From NCBI RefSeq assembly GCF_000350225.1, contig NW_005178577.1, forward strand, positions 1-23,158: 23,158 nt of DNA, read 5' to 3'. The notes below the pieces were generated by a model. It worked only from the letters and a program-made list of their open reading frames with translations. It was not told where the DNA came from and did not search any database. The stretch is from Chondrus crispus. Lineage: Eukaryota; Rhodophyta; Florideophyceae; Gigartinales; Gigartinaceae. Position 1 is the first letter of the stretch. Every line of letters starts with the position of its first letter. This document shows positions 1 through 7,845 of this stretch, in pieces. The position numbers were made by a program, and so were the translations under genes.

Positions 1-2818
1 TACGGCAAAAAGACGATCACCCAACATCCAACACTTCCACACGGCCAACCCCTACACACCCAAACAGATCACGCACAACACAGCCAGAGAATATGACTGG
101 CATCTAGCACTCAACCACGCGCCCCCCAAAGCGCTACAGCGCATGGCAAAAGAACGAACCATTCCCAACCTTCCGCCAAGCCTCCAAGGCGCGCCTCCCC
201 CCATCAGTTTCTCCTCGTGCGCACACGCTAGGCAACAACCCCAACCACACCAGCTCGCACACCACTCCCAGCAGATAGCGGAACAGCTCAGCTCGGACAC
301 CTGCGGCCCAATCTCCCCACCCTCGACCCATGGAAACGAACACATCTTCACATGCATTGACACAGCGAGTCGGTATCTCGTCACATACTACCTACGACGC
401 CGACAGGAGGTCAACACAATAATTCCCCAACTATTCAAAACCCTAGCCATACAAAACAAACTCCCGATCGCATACAGAACGGACAACGCCAGGGAATTCA
501 CATCGTCACATGCCAAGGCCACGTACAGTTCGCACGGCATACAGCACATCACAAACACGCCCCATCAACCACAAGAGAACTCAATAGCAGAGAGGATCAA
601 TAAGACGCTCTTCACAAATGCGCGCGCCGCGTTACACCACGCCGATCTCCCACCAAAATTCTGGGAAGATGCAGTACGAGATGTAGCCTTCAAATACAAC
701 ATCATGCGGCATAGCGCCACCCAACAAAGTCCATGGACACTCTGGCACGGTCGCCCAGCCCACATGACCCGCATCTTCGCATTCGGGCAAATCGGCACCG
801 CCCCCATACACGCCCACAAAACCAAACTACAAGGGCGCAGCGAACCCGCAAGATATATGTACCCTATATCGGAAACCCACGTCATGACCCTCACTATACA
901 CAACCCCCGATACCGCATCATCAGGGCAATCGACTTCCGACCATACGCCAGGCACCAGGACCCCAAGCACACGTCCAGCCGAGCTTTCAATGTCACAACC
1001 CCACGACACAAAAAGCGCCAAGGCACGCGCACACCAACAAGACACAACCCACTGCCCAGCAAAATCGACGCCACCACCACCGCTCCCCGGCACGTACAAG
1101 CAGCGCGCAAATACCCGGACGCCCAACAATGGGCAGCAGCACACAACGACGAGCTAGACACCCTAGACAAACAGCGCACTATCAAATGGATCCCAGCGAC
1201 AAAAGTGCCGCCCAATGAGAAGCTCATGCCATTAACCATGACATACCGGTACAAGCGCGCACCCGACGGCAAAGTCGCGAAACGCAAAGCCCGTTGCTCT
1301 ATACGAGGCGACCGCATGAAGGCAGGACAGCACTTCGACCCAAAGAAAACATCCACATTCATGGCCGAAAAGACATCTGTACGCACCTTACTCGCAATTG
1401 CCGCAGCAAACCAATGGCCCGTACAATACATGGACATCACCGCAGCATACCTCCATGAGTCCCACGACCAAAACTTCCCCGTCTACGTCCACCAGCACCC
1501 ACGATTTGACGGCACAATGAAACATCCCCACCAAGCGGGACAGCTTCTCGGCAACCTCTACGGAGGCCGCTCAGCAGGACATCGCTACACATCCGGACTG
1601 CAAAAACACCTAAAATCGCACGGCTACCGCCAATGCGACAGTGACCCCTGCCAGTTCACCAGCGTCAAGGCCGACGGCACGCTGCTCGTCACCGTCAGCA
1701 TGGACGATTTTTTAGTTACCGCGACGAACCAACGTCTAATCGACGACCTCCTGGCCACGCTGCAGAAGAAGTACACCATCAAGAACCTCGGTTTTCCAAC
1801 CACGTATCTCGGTTGGCAGATCAGACGAGATGCACAAGGCAGCATACACGTATCACAACAACAGGCCATCGAAACTATTCTCCAGAAGCACAACATGGCC
1901 GAATGCAACCCCAAAACCACACCCGCGCGGCAAAAACCAAACAAAACAACACTGAACGAGACGGCACCCACTTCCCCCACCCTAGCCAGCCACTATCGCT
2001 CCATCCTCGGAGACCTGAGATATGTCGTCGACAGCACTCGATATGACGCATATCATACCACCAACCAGCTCACACGTCACAGCCAGCAACCGACACAAGC
2101 AAACTGGCATCAGCTCAAATGGTTACTACGGTATCTCAAGGGCACCAAGGCCCAAACCATATCCTACCACGCCAGCTCACCCGTCTGCCTCCGAACGTAC
2201 AGCGACGCCGACTACGCAAACGCGAAAAGTCGCAAGTCACTCACAGGAATTATCCACACAATCGGGCACTCACTGATAGCATGGACCTCCTCTCCGCAAG
2301 ACGTCGTGGCCCTATCTACATGTGAAGCTGAATATATAGCTGCCTCCCGCGCAGCTCAACAAACACTATGGCTCCGCCGACTGCTCGCGGACATGCAGCA
2401 CCCCCAACAACATCCCACCACCATCTTCATAGATAACAAATCAACGATCCAGATAGCCGAAAACTCGGCCCCCACACGTCGCCGCAAACTCATCGATGTG
2501 AGGCACCACCACCTCCAGCATCACATTCAGATCGCGAACATAGCAGCAGAGCACATCCCCACCGTGCACAACCCCGCCGACCTGTTCACCAAAGCGCTAG
2601 GCCCCATTCGGTTCAAGGAGCTGTGTCAAATCATCCAACCAAACGGCACCCGCAGCCCGGATCCAAGAGCACACCCCAGCTCCACATCCGCGCGCACCCC
2701 TCAGCGTCCCCTGGGACTGACGGACCGCAAATCTCTTCATCAGACGCTGAAGGGTGCACGCGTCACGGACCGCAAGGACAGACTGTCCGCATTACAGTCT
2801 GTCACACGCGGTACTTAG
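1..2818 (+). CDS. Ty1/copia polyprotein, 5'-partial (integrase, RT, RNase H)
   Basis: The frame is open from base 2 to a TAG at 2816-2818, so the polyprotein begins left of the window; the first in-frame ATG (143) is not the true start. In order: a GAG-pre-integrase finger (WHLALNHA, base about 92), an integrase core with D (SSDTCGP), D (YRTDNAREF) and E (HQPQENSIAER), an RT with QYMDITAAYL and a polymerase box SMDD in place of YVDD (about 1699), and a Ty1-type RNase H (YSDADYA, STCEAEY, IDNKST) ending near PADLFTKALG (about 2578-2607). No stop or frameshift interrupts this 2.8 kb, so the copy could be recent. Oddities: the first Cys of the integrase CxxC is Phe (FSSC, about 209), and about 70 residues of C-terminal tail follow RNase H. 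No downstream LTR was recognised. Copia pol proteins reverse-transcribe and integrate the element. Confidence 0.93.
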   Translation, partial: TAKRRSPNIQHFHTANPYTPKQITHNTAREYDWHLALNHAPPKALQRMAKERTIPNLPPSLQGAPPPISFSSCAHARQQPQPHQLAHHSQQIAEQLSSDTCGPISPPSTHGNEHIFTCIDTASRYLVTYYLRRRQEVNTIIPQLFKTLAIQNKLPIAYRTDNAREFTSSHAKATYSSHGIQHITNTPHQPQENSIAERINKTLFTNARAALHHADLPPKFWEDAVRDVAFKYNIMRHSATQQSPWTLWHGRPAHMTRIFAFGQIGTAPIHAHKTKLQGRSEPARYMYPISETHVMTLTIHNPRYRIIRAIDFRPYARHQDPKHTSSRAFNVTTPRHKKRQGTRTPTRHNPLPSKIDATTTAPRHVQAARKYPDAQQWAAAHNDELDTLDKQRTIKWIPATKVPPNEKLMPLTMTYRYKRAPDGKVAKRKARCSIRGDRMKAGQHFDPKKTSTFMAEKTSVRTLLAIAAANQWPVQYMDITAAYLHESHDQNFPVYVHQHPRFDGTMKHPHQAGQLLGNLYGGRSAGHRYTSGLQKHLKSHGYRQCDSDPCQFTSVKADGTLLVTVSMDDFLVTATNQRLIDDLLATLQKKYTIKNLGFPTTYLGWQIRRDAQGSIHVSQQQAIETILQKHNMAECNPKTTPARQKPNKTTLNETAPTSPTLASHYRSILGDLRYVVDSTRYDAYHTTNQLTRHSQQPTQANWHQLKWLLRYLKGTKAQTISYHASSPVCLRTYSDADYANAKSRKSLTGIIHTIGHSLIAWTSSPQDVVALSTCEAEYIAASRAAQQTLWLRRLLADMQHPQQHPTTIFIDNKSTIQIAENSAPTRRRKLIDVRHHHLQHHIQIANIAAEHIPTVHNPADLFTKALGPIRFKELCQIIQPNGTRSPDPRAHPSSTSARTPQRPLGLTDRKSLHQTLKGARVTDRKDRLSALQSVTRGT
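2777..2803. repeat. 10-bp perfect inverted repeat (hairpin) at the end of the copia ORF
   Basis: GACAGACTGT (2777-2786) is followed after a 7-nt spacer by its exact reverse complement ACAGTCTGTC (2794-2803), 13 bp before the stop codon of the copia ORF. The 11-mer ACGGACCGCAA also occurs twice just upstream (near 2721 and 2765). It may be a 3'-end or LTR-edge structure; the role is unknown. Confidence 0.6.
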
Positions 2819-2868
2819 ACCCACGAGACGGCGACGACGAGTAAAGACCGAACCATGAGGATTACGAT

Positions 2869-3024
2869 TTATCACGAAGAACACAAAGTCTGTACGATGA
2901 TGATGGTGAACCTCAGTGTTTTGCTCAAAGAGGGTACCGAGGAGTAGAGCGTGACGCGGTGCGAGCTATGGAGCTGTATGAGCGCGCTATTGAGAAGGGT
3001 GACGACGTCGATGCGATGTCGAAC
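2869..3024 (+). pseudogene. Sel1-like repeat protein fragment, frameshifted
   Basis: A typical Sel1 (TPR-related) repeat is visible: GVERDAVRAMELYERAIEKG followed by DDVDAMSN, in the frame ending at a TAA at 3052-3054. The preceding helix of the neighbouring repeat, NLSVLLKEGTE, lies in a different frame immediately upstream, so a one-base shift near 2936-2942 breaks the gene. No start codon or full repeat array remains. Homology stops at about 3024, exactly where the LTR-like unit begins, which suggests that unit inserted into the Sel1 sequence or that the fragment was carried with it. Sel1 repeats are protein-protein interaction solenoids. The repeat assignment is good; the function of the parent protein is unknown. 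Confidence 0.72.
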
Positions 3025-3210
3025 TGTTACGTGTCCCCGGCCCGGTGTAACTAATTAGAAAATTTAGTGAAATAATTGTACAAATTTACTGGAAGAATTA
3101 CCTTCTATATAAATAAAAGCCGTCGCTTCGCTGTTCCCCGCTCACGAATTTTCGCAGTTTATTCAAACGTTTACCGCGCTTTCTCCTCTCCACTCTGCAG
3201 CGACGTAACA
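3025..3210 (+). mobile_element. LTR-like unit with 7-bp terminal inverted repeats
   Basis: The unit starts TGTTACG (3025-3031) and ends CGTAACA (3204-3210), perfect reverse complements with the TG...CA ends of an LTR. It contains a TATA-type box TATATAAATA (3106-3115) overlapping an AATAAA (3112-3117), as expected of an LTR with promoter and polyadenylation functions on the + strand. Length is 186 bp. The 5 bp on each side (CGAAC and ACATT) do not match, so it is not a clean solo LTR. No second copy was seen in this window. It could be the 5' LTR of an element extending to the right, or a degraded solo LTR. Confidence 0.5.
3106..3115 (+). promoter_or_regulatory. TATA-type box in the LTR-like unit
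   Basis: TATATAAATA in an AT-rich stretch, about 310 bp upstream of the ATG at 3424 of the unidentified ORF cluster. It could drive transcription rightward into that cluster. Only the sequence match supports it. Confidence 0.4.
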
Positions 3211-3423
3211 ACATTCGCTGCTCCGGCTCCGTACCTCGCCCACCGAGGTAAATTTAGTTTGTGGTGTTGTATCGAGTCGAGGGGGGCGTACCACTCTTCA
3301 GTCATTTTTATGGCTGAAAGAAGGGACCGACCTGCTCTTTGCTTTATGGCGTAGTCAGGGCCGATCCTCCGACCGTGCGGGGGTTTCATCATGGGACCCG
3401 AGGGTTGAGTATGTGCTACCACA
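3211..3423. other. Non-coding leader between the LTR-like unit and the unidentified ORF cluster
   Basis: Frame 1 has stops at 3352-3354 (TAG) and 3409-3411 (TGA), and no reading frame here looks coding. No tRNA-complementary primer-binding site beginning TGG lies directly after 3210. I see nothing else in it. Confidence 0.4.
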
Positions 3424-4188
3424 ATGACTAGGTGCTCATTTGTCACTACCACGTCGTCCGGGCGCATTTCTCGATGCGCATGGAACGCTACTCATGTGTG
3501 TGGAAGGTGTGAAACGCACTGTCCGTGCCCCAAGTGCGTGGTCGGAGACTGTCACGCAGTGCGAAGCTGCACGTGCTGCTGACGATGCCGTGAGCATTGT
3601 GAGCAGGGCTGCAGGCGCAACAGTTACCATGTTGTTGAAGACCCGCATCCTGTAGTTCGTGCCATTACGCGGGCTATAGAAGGCCAGTCGACTCACTTCG
3701 TGAGTCGCGCCGACAGGCATGGACGCGGGGAGCAGGAGCGCGACCTCGCGTCGTCGGCACTCAGCGGCACGCTCACAGACAGCGAGTCGCAAGGTTGGGG
3801 GACAGTCGGTGTGTGCGATGCTAGTCGTGGACCGCGCCGCTGAGGTGGTGATGTGTCCCCCCCTGACCCAGATTACCCTTGGTCGCGGCGTAGATCACAC
3901 AGTAGCGACGACGTCATCGGGACCATTGGTGATGAGGACCCCAAGCCAGAGTACAGTGCCAAAGATTCCATCCGAGTGTTCAACGCTTCCCGGCGGCATA
4001 TTGCTCTACAGTGGGCTCAGTCCACCAAGTTGTGCCAGGAAGAAGGGCTCTGTCCGATTCCCTGGGATGTATGCGACTTTGGATACGTGCAAAATTTGCA
4101 TGTCCGGAGACTCTATACCAGGATTGGAGCTATACAACGGTTGGCCATCGGTTTCAGCTTAAATATAGAGGTCTTACGGTTTGGATAG
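3424..4188 (+). pseudogene. Unidentified Cys-rich protein region, first segment (frame 1)
   Basis: Reading from the ATG at 3424, the frame encodes a dense Cys/His cluster: CGRCETHCPCPKC (about 3499-3537), then GDCH and CTCC, an in-frame TGA (3580-3582), and RCREHCEQGCRRN (3583-3621). The spacing of about 16 Cys/His residues suggests a zinc-binding module. A charged stretch with HVVEDPHPVVRAI follows, a second TGA (3841-3843), then a coding-looking segment (IRVFNASRRHIALQWAQ, PWDVCDFGYV) to about 4095. The best continuation after that is in frame 0, although frame 1 formally runs to a TAG at 4186. Both TGAs could come from CGA by a C-to-T change. I recognise no family. It could be a decayed gag-like protein behind the LTR-like unit, a broken host gene or an endogenised viral sequence. 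Confidence 0.4.
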
Positions 4189-5282
4189 ATGCGGTTAGCG
4201 ACTTAGCTGTATCACTATGGTCGTCTAACATCAAACACGGGTGGCTGAGCTATATGGCTGAGTCCCGAGCTATGTATGATGAGTTCGGCAACCTGGTTGC
4301 TGCTGGTGCGGTCCAGCTCGTCGAAGAAGGTGATGCCCCCTTGAGGGATGTCCCGTCGGTCGAGTTCAATGTGCCATTTCCGGCAGTCGGTCGGGCCTTT
4401 TATGTTAGGTATCACTCTCGACCTGCTGGTGTGCCGGACGCCTGGCGGTCCATGACTAAGACATTCATGGACACAAAGCCACCTGCCTGGCTGGAGTGCG
4501 AATCTTTTTGCCCTTCGTGGTGGCCGCAGGAGTGTTACCACAGTAGGAGACTGACGGTGAACGCGTTTGTTGATGGGACCATCGCACCGGATTGGGACGA
4601 TTTGGGCGGCGGTAGCGACCTAGCGGTATTCATCGACGAGTTGGGAGAAGGGGTGCACCTGTACGCTTACGTCACTGACCTGTACGACGCCGCCAATGCC
4701 GCGAAATGGGTGGATTACGATGGCGATATGCGGTGCGGTCGATGCCGGCAGTCGGGCGTATACGTGGTAGGGTCCGGTGGTAGGAGCGCCTTTGTTGATT
4801 CGAGACTGGAGCGTTCACTCAGTCTGATCATGGATGGCGACTGGACGAGTGTGGCCGGCTACCCGAACGTCAGATTTCCTAAAATGGCAGCTTGTTGCAG
4901 GGTGGGCAGCGCTCTTTCATGTCTTTATGCCGACAGCTCATACGGCATGTTGGGTAGGTGCAGTAGGACGCCGGCCGTACACGCTATACGTACTATGGCG
5001 TTAAGCCCCTACGATATTCCTATGCACCCCGTTGAAAACTGTTTCTTCTCCTTGTTTCGGGAGTGCTGTGACGGGAACGGGTCATCACTCGGGCCCTTGT
5101 ACGCGGGGCAGATTGTCGCCACCGGCATACTTGACCCAGATGAGCGGAAGCTATGTTCCATACTGGGTCGGAGATGGCTTGCGGCTCGTGACGGGCATAT
5201 ACACATAGTGGCTACTAAGGAGGAGGCGACGTACCGGGCGGATCTTGCAGGTAAGTTTGGCGATGAAGCAGTTGACAACTAA
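4011..5282 (+). CDS. Unidentified protein, second segment (frame 0)
   Basis: This is an open frame of up to 423 codons ending in TAA at 5280-5282. From about 4098 (CPETLYQDWSY) the composition looks like a real protein: rich in W, Y, D and G with globular character, including TVWIDAVSDLAVSLW, a VFIDEL stretch and a CGRC pair (MRCGRC, about 4730) that echoes the CGRC of the first segment. The ATG at 4011 lies where frame 1 still looks coding, so the segment is probably the -1 continuation of frame 1 rather than an independent start. No nucleic-acid enzyme motif (RT, DDE, RdRp GDD, helicase) was found. I see no signal peptide and no clear membrane span. The function is unknown. Confidence 0.45.
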   Translation: MGSVHQVVPGRRALSDSLGCMRLWIRAKFACPETLYQDWSYTTVGHRFQLKYRGLTVWIDAVSDLAVSLWSSNIKHGWLSYMAESRAMYDEFGNLVAAGAVQLVEEGDAPLRDVPSVEFNVPFPAVGRAFYVRYHSRPAGVPDAWRSMTKTFMDTKPPAWLECESFCPSWWPQECYHSRRLTVNAFVDGTIAPDWDDLGGGSDLAVFIDELGEGVHLYAYVTDLYDAANAAKWVDYDGDMRCGRCRQSGVYVVGSGGRSAFVDSRLERSLSLIMDGDWTSVAGYPNVRFPKMAACCRVGSALSCLYADSSYGMLGRCSRTPAVHAIRTMALSPYDIPMHPVENCFFSLFRECCDGNGSSLGPLYAGQIVATGILDPDERKLCSILGRRWLAARDGHIHIVATKEEATYRADLAGKFGDEAVDN

Positions 5283-5284
5283 AT

Positions 5285-6120
5285 ATGTTATCGCTTGGTA
5301 TGACGGCTGGTCGGGTGATAGCACCTATACGTGATTTCAGCATGAGTTTTAGAGAGCCTGGAGGTTACGAAGAACCCAGGCAGGCCGTGGGCAGCATCAC
5401 TCTAAGGTCTAGAGTGTGCGTCAGAATCGCAGAGGGGGAGTCCGGGCAGATATCGATTTTCACCGAAAGCACCAGCCGAGTCACGGTTAGGGAGAGCGTG
5501 CATATCACTGCACGGCAGATTGCCCGCAGGACATCTACCACCCCTCGCGACGTTGGGGCCTCAGCAGCTATGCGAAGTGCACGGGACTGGCTCAACCATA
5601 ATGTCGAAGAGGGGGGCGTGCACATGATACTTGTCCGCGAGTCCCCGCGACGCCGTACAGGCAGTCTTACCGGGTGCCCGAGACACGGCTGTTCCGGGTT
5701 AGTCCGACTTCCCGGGGTGTTGATTAGCTGGAAGGGTTGGAGGGCCATCGGGTGCTACCGCTGCTGCGCGTTGTGCTCGGAGGACAAATCGTACCTTTTG
5801 CTCAACAAAGGGTGGTCGGCAGTGTCCAACGCCCTAATCCCTGTTTTTGAGGAGGCAATCAAGTCACTTCGGGCCGGCGACCAGGATTCCGCGGACCGGA
5901 TTTTGACCGAGAATGGAATGCGGACGGCTCGGGCTGCTGGCCTACGGCCAGATACGCTGTGGGCGGACTCACGTGTCATCGTGCAGCATGGGGTCAACGT
6001 CCCCGAGACTGACCTGTTCACTGCTGGCCCGGGACATTTCTCGGTCGGGTCGGCCGACGTACGCCACCAGGCTCCTCGCCCCCCAACGACGGATTGTGGC
6101 CCAGTACCCGCACGGGAGCT
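5285..6120 (+). CDS. Unidentified protein, third segment (frame 2); end uncertain
   Basis: It starts with ATG at 5285, 2 nt after the TAA of the previous segment (TAAATATG). It encodes a basic region rich in S, T, R and V (MSFREPGGYEEP, SRVTVRESVHITARQ), then paired Cys clusters, CPRHGC (about 5677) and CYRCCALC (about 5754), that may bind zinc, and a helical-looking stretch FEEAIKSLRAGDQDSADRIL. The frame stays open to 7285, but only because it runs into the rsmG-like gene; protein-like character fades after about 6100, so the end is approximate. With the two upstream segments it forms a roughly 2.7-kb same-strand block in three frames, each step being -1. No family was recognised. Confidence 0.42.
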
Positions 6121-6374
6121 AAGCACGGGTGACAGGGGTGACAGGCTTGGTACTTGGGGTGTAGGAGCGCCACCCGTCAGCTTGAGTCATACGGTCGGCA
6201 GCGGAGAGGTCCCCGTGCACCTGGCCGTTGAACAGCCGACCGGGGACACGAGTGGGGCCTCGGACAGGTTCCTTACCCGCCAAAATCGGGTCCCCACCCA
6301 CAAATCCTCCCCGATCTCATTGCAAATATTTCTAACCTCCTCGCCCGCCGCCCCCGCGCACCATCTTTGTCTAC
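6121..6374. other. Spacer upstream of the rsmG-like gene, with a 9-bp tandem repeat
   Basis: GGGTGACAG is repeated exactly in tandem at 6127-6135 and 6136-6144. No convincing promoter, RNA gene or repeat of the 3025-3210 LTR-like unit is visible. GC content rises sharply near 6345 where the rsmG-like gene begins. Confidence 0.35.
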
Positions 6375-7285
6375 ATGGCTCCGTGGCCCACCCCCTGCCG
6401 CATGGCTTTCGCCGTCTCGCCGCCGACCCGGCGCGCGCGTCACGTGCTGCGATCTGCATGCCGAGCGCGGCCACTGCGGCGCGTGGGGCTGCGCGGCTGC
6501 GCGACGCAGCAAAACATCGCCCCCGCGCACGCGGTGCTGCGCCGCGCGGCCCACTCGCAGGGCCTGGACGTGGCGCGGCTCAACACCCTCGTGCGGCTCA
6601 CGGATCTGCTGCTGAGCGAGAGCCTTTCCAGTACAACCTCACGGCGATCCGCACGCGCGATGCCGTGCTGCTCAAGCACGTCGTGGACGCGCTGAGCCTG
6701 CTACCGGCGCTGGACGCGGAGGCCGCGGCCGCTGCCACCGGGCTGCGCGTCGTCGATTTCGGCACGGGCGCGGGGTTCCCGGGGCTCGTCCTGGCCATCG
6801 CGAGGCCGCAGTGGGACGTCACGCTGCTCGAGGCCGCGCGCAAGAAGACGCGCTTCCACGACCTCGTGGAGCGCGAGCTGGCCCTGCCCAACGTTTCGTC
6901 CGTGTGGGGGAGGGCAGAGGAGGTCGGGCAGAGTAAGATGCATCGGGGGCGGTATGACGCGGTCGTGGCACGGTCGTTGGCGGAAATGCGCGTTTGCTGC
7001 GAACTGTGCGTGCCGCTGGCAAAGGTGGGGGGCGCGTTATTCGCGCAGAAGAGCGTGGGCGCGGGCGCTGAGGAGATCGCCGCCGCGAAGGAGGCCATCA
7101 GAAGGCTGGGCGGGAAGCTGGAAAGTGTGCGCGAAGCGTGGCCGTGGGAGTGGATGCAGGGGCAGGGGGAGGAGACGGAAGATGTTGACGGAAGGAAGAA
7201 GTGTATTGTGGCCGTAAGAAAGGTGAAGGCTACGCCACGGGCGTTTCTGAGGTTGCCGGGGGTGCCGAAGAAGACGCCTTTGTGA
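6375..7285 (+). CDS. rsmG: RsmG/GidB-type 16S rRNA m7G methyltransferase, probably organelle-targeted, with a frameshift
   Basis: RsmG methylates N7 of G527 (E. coli numbering) in the 530 loop of small-subunit rRNA using S-adenosylmethionine. The family's YNLTAIR motif (about 6630), SAM-binding loop VDFGTGAGFPGL (about 6753-6789), LLEAARKKTRF and ARSLAEM are all present, up to a TGA at 7283-7285. The N-terminus (LDVARLNTLVRLTDLLLSES) lies in frame 0, while YNLTAIR onward is in frame 2; one base missing around 6621-6628 would join them with no residue gap against the E. coli protein. Starts are ATG 6375 or 6402; the second gives MAFAV followed by an Arg/Ala-rich, acid-poor leader, like red-algal plastid transit peptides with an early Phe. 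Very GC-rich. The frameshift may be a real lesion or a sequencing error. Confidence 0.82.
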
Positions 7286-7515
7286 GACATGTGAACGACT
7301 CTTCGGGCGTCTCAGCCGGCATCCAACCATCTTCCAGTATCTTTTTACTATGTTCGTCAAAGACGAAACTACAAAGACCTCATCGCTGCACTGGCTACGC
7401 GGACGAAACCATGGGATCACTTGACTGCACAAAGGGTAATCATGATTCCAAAACCAAATCAAAATCCTACGCGGTGGCCCTAACATCTGCACGGCAGACA
7501 CGAATCAGAGAGAGC
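7286..7515. other. Intergenic sequence between rsmG and the copia insertion
   Basis: About 230 bp with no coding-like frame beyond chance overlaps. It holds the 3' flank of the rsmG-like gene. I see no RNA gene or terminator. Confidence 0.4.
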
Positions 7516-7520
7516 CCTCC
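7516..7520. repeat. Target-site duplication (left), CCTCC
   Basis: CCTCC directly precedes the left LTR and is matched by CCTCC directly after the right LTR at 12468-12472, as expected for a 5-bp staggered integration cut. Confidence 0.85.
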
Positions 7521-7827
7521 TGAATATAAAGACAACTGTGCAGAGGGAAACAATGTGAGAACTTTAATGTATCGGATGAAGTGGATCAAATCGGTGTAGC
7601 TGCTGCACCATTTCCGAGTAGCGTTCTCCTACAGTACTTATAGAAAAGTGTATCGAGGTACACAAAAGGGAAGTGAACCAATGCAGTGGACAAGGTAGCT
7701 ATGTCTTGACTCACATAGATGCACATGGACGGACAGGTAATTATTGCTATTAGCCACGCAATTATAGTATGATCACAGTGTTGCGGGGCACCGACTACAT
7801 CAAGTGAGGTGAACACAGAATTACACA
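7521..7827 (-). repeat. 3' LTR of the copia element
   Basis: On the + strand it begins TGAATATAAAG and ends AATTACACA. It is 307 bp, the same length as the right copy. Differences from that copy are A/G at LTR position 3, C/G at 21, A/G at about 60, and T/A and A/G in the stretch near 7624-7631. Confidence 0.92.
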
Positions 7828-7838
7828 CTCCCCCGCAC
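7828..7838 (-). other. Polypurine tract of the copia element
   Basis: Read on the minus strand, GTGCGGGGGAG abuts the start of the 3' LTR. This is the expected place for the plus-strand primer of reverse transcription. Confidence 0.75.
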
Positions 7839-7845
7839 TTATTTG

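Noticed and set aside
565..1440. Minus-strand 291-codon open frame
   Set aside because: It is antisense to the conserved copia integrase/RT region and has no recognisable domain; it results from the G-poor coding strand.
3106..3354. The 92-codon frame at 3076-3354 as a small gene
   Set aside because: It begins inside the LTR-like unit across the TATA box and has no domain or conserved character.
4092..4098. AAATTTG as a -1 slippery heptamer joining frame 1 to frame 0 in the unassigned block
   Set aside because: It fits X_XXY_YYZ in register, but G in the last position is unfavourable in eukaryotes and the block is already broken by stops, so an indel is as likely.
5251..5340. Possible intron with a perfect donor (AG/GTAAGT at 5251) and acceptor TTTCAG at 5340
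   Set aside because: Splicing these sites produces an immediate TGA and does not join the two open frames; other nearby AGs are also out of phase.
5285..7285. A single 666-codon open frame, as one gene
   Set aside because: It fuses an unassigned segment (to about 6120), an out-of-frame reading of the RsmG leader, and the true RsmG C-terminal domain. The RsmG N-terminus is clearly in another frame, so the long frame is fortuitous.
6598..7290. 230-codon minus-strand frame opposite rsmG
   Set aside because: Antisense shadow of a GC-rich gene with strongly biased third positions.
7201..7599. 132-codon + strand frame overlapping the end of rsmG
   Set aside because: It starts within the conserved rsmG frame and ends inside the copia LTR; no protein-like features.
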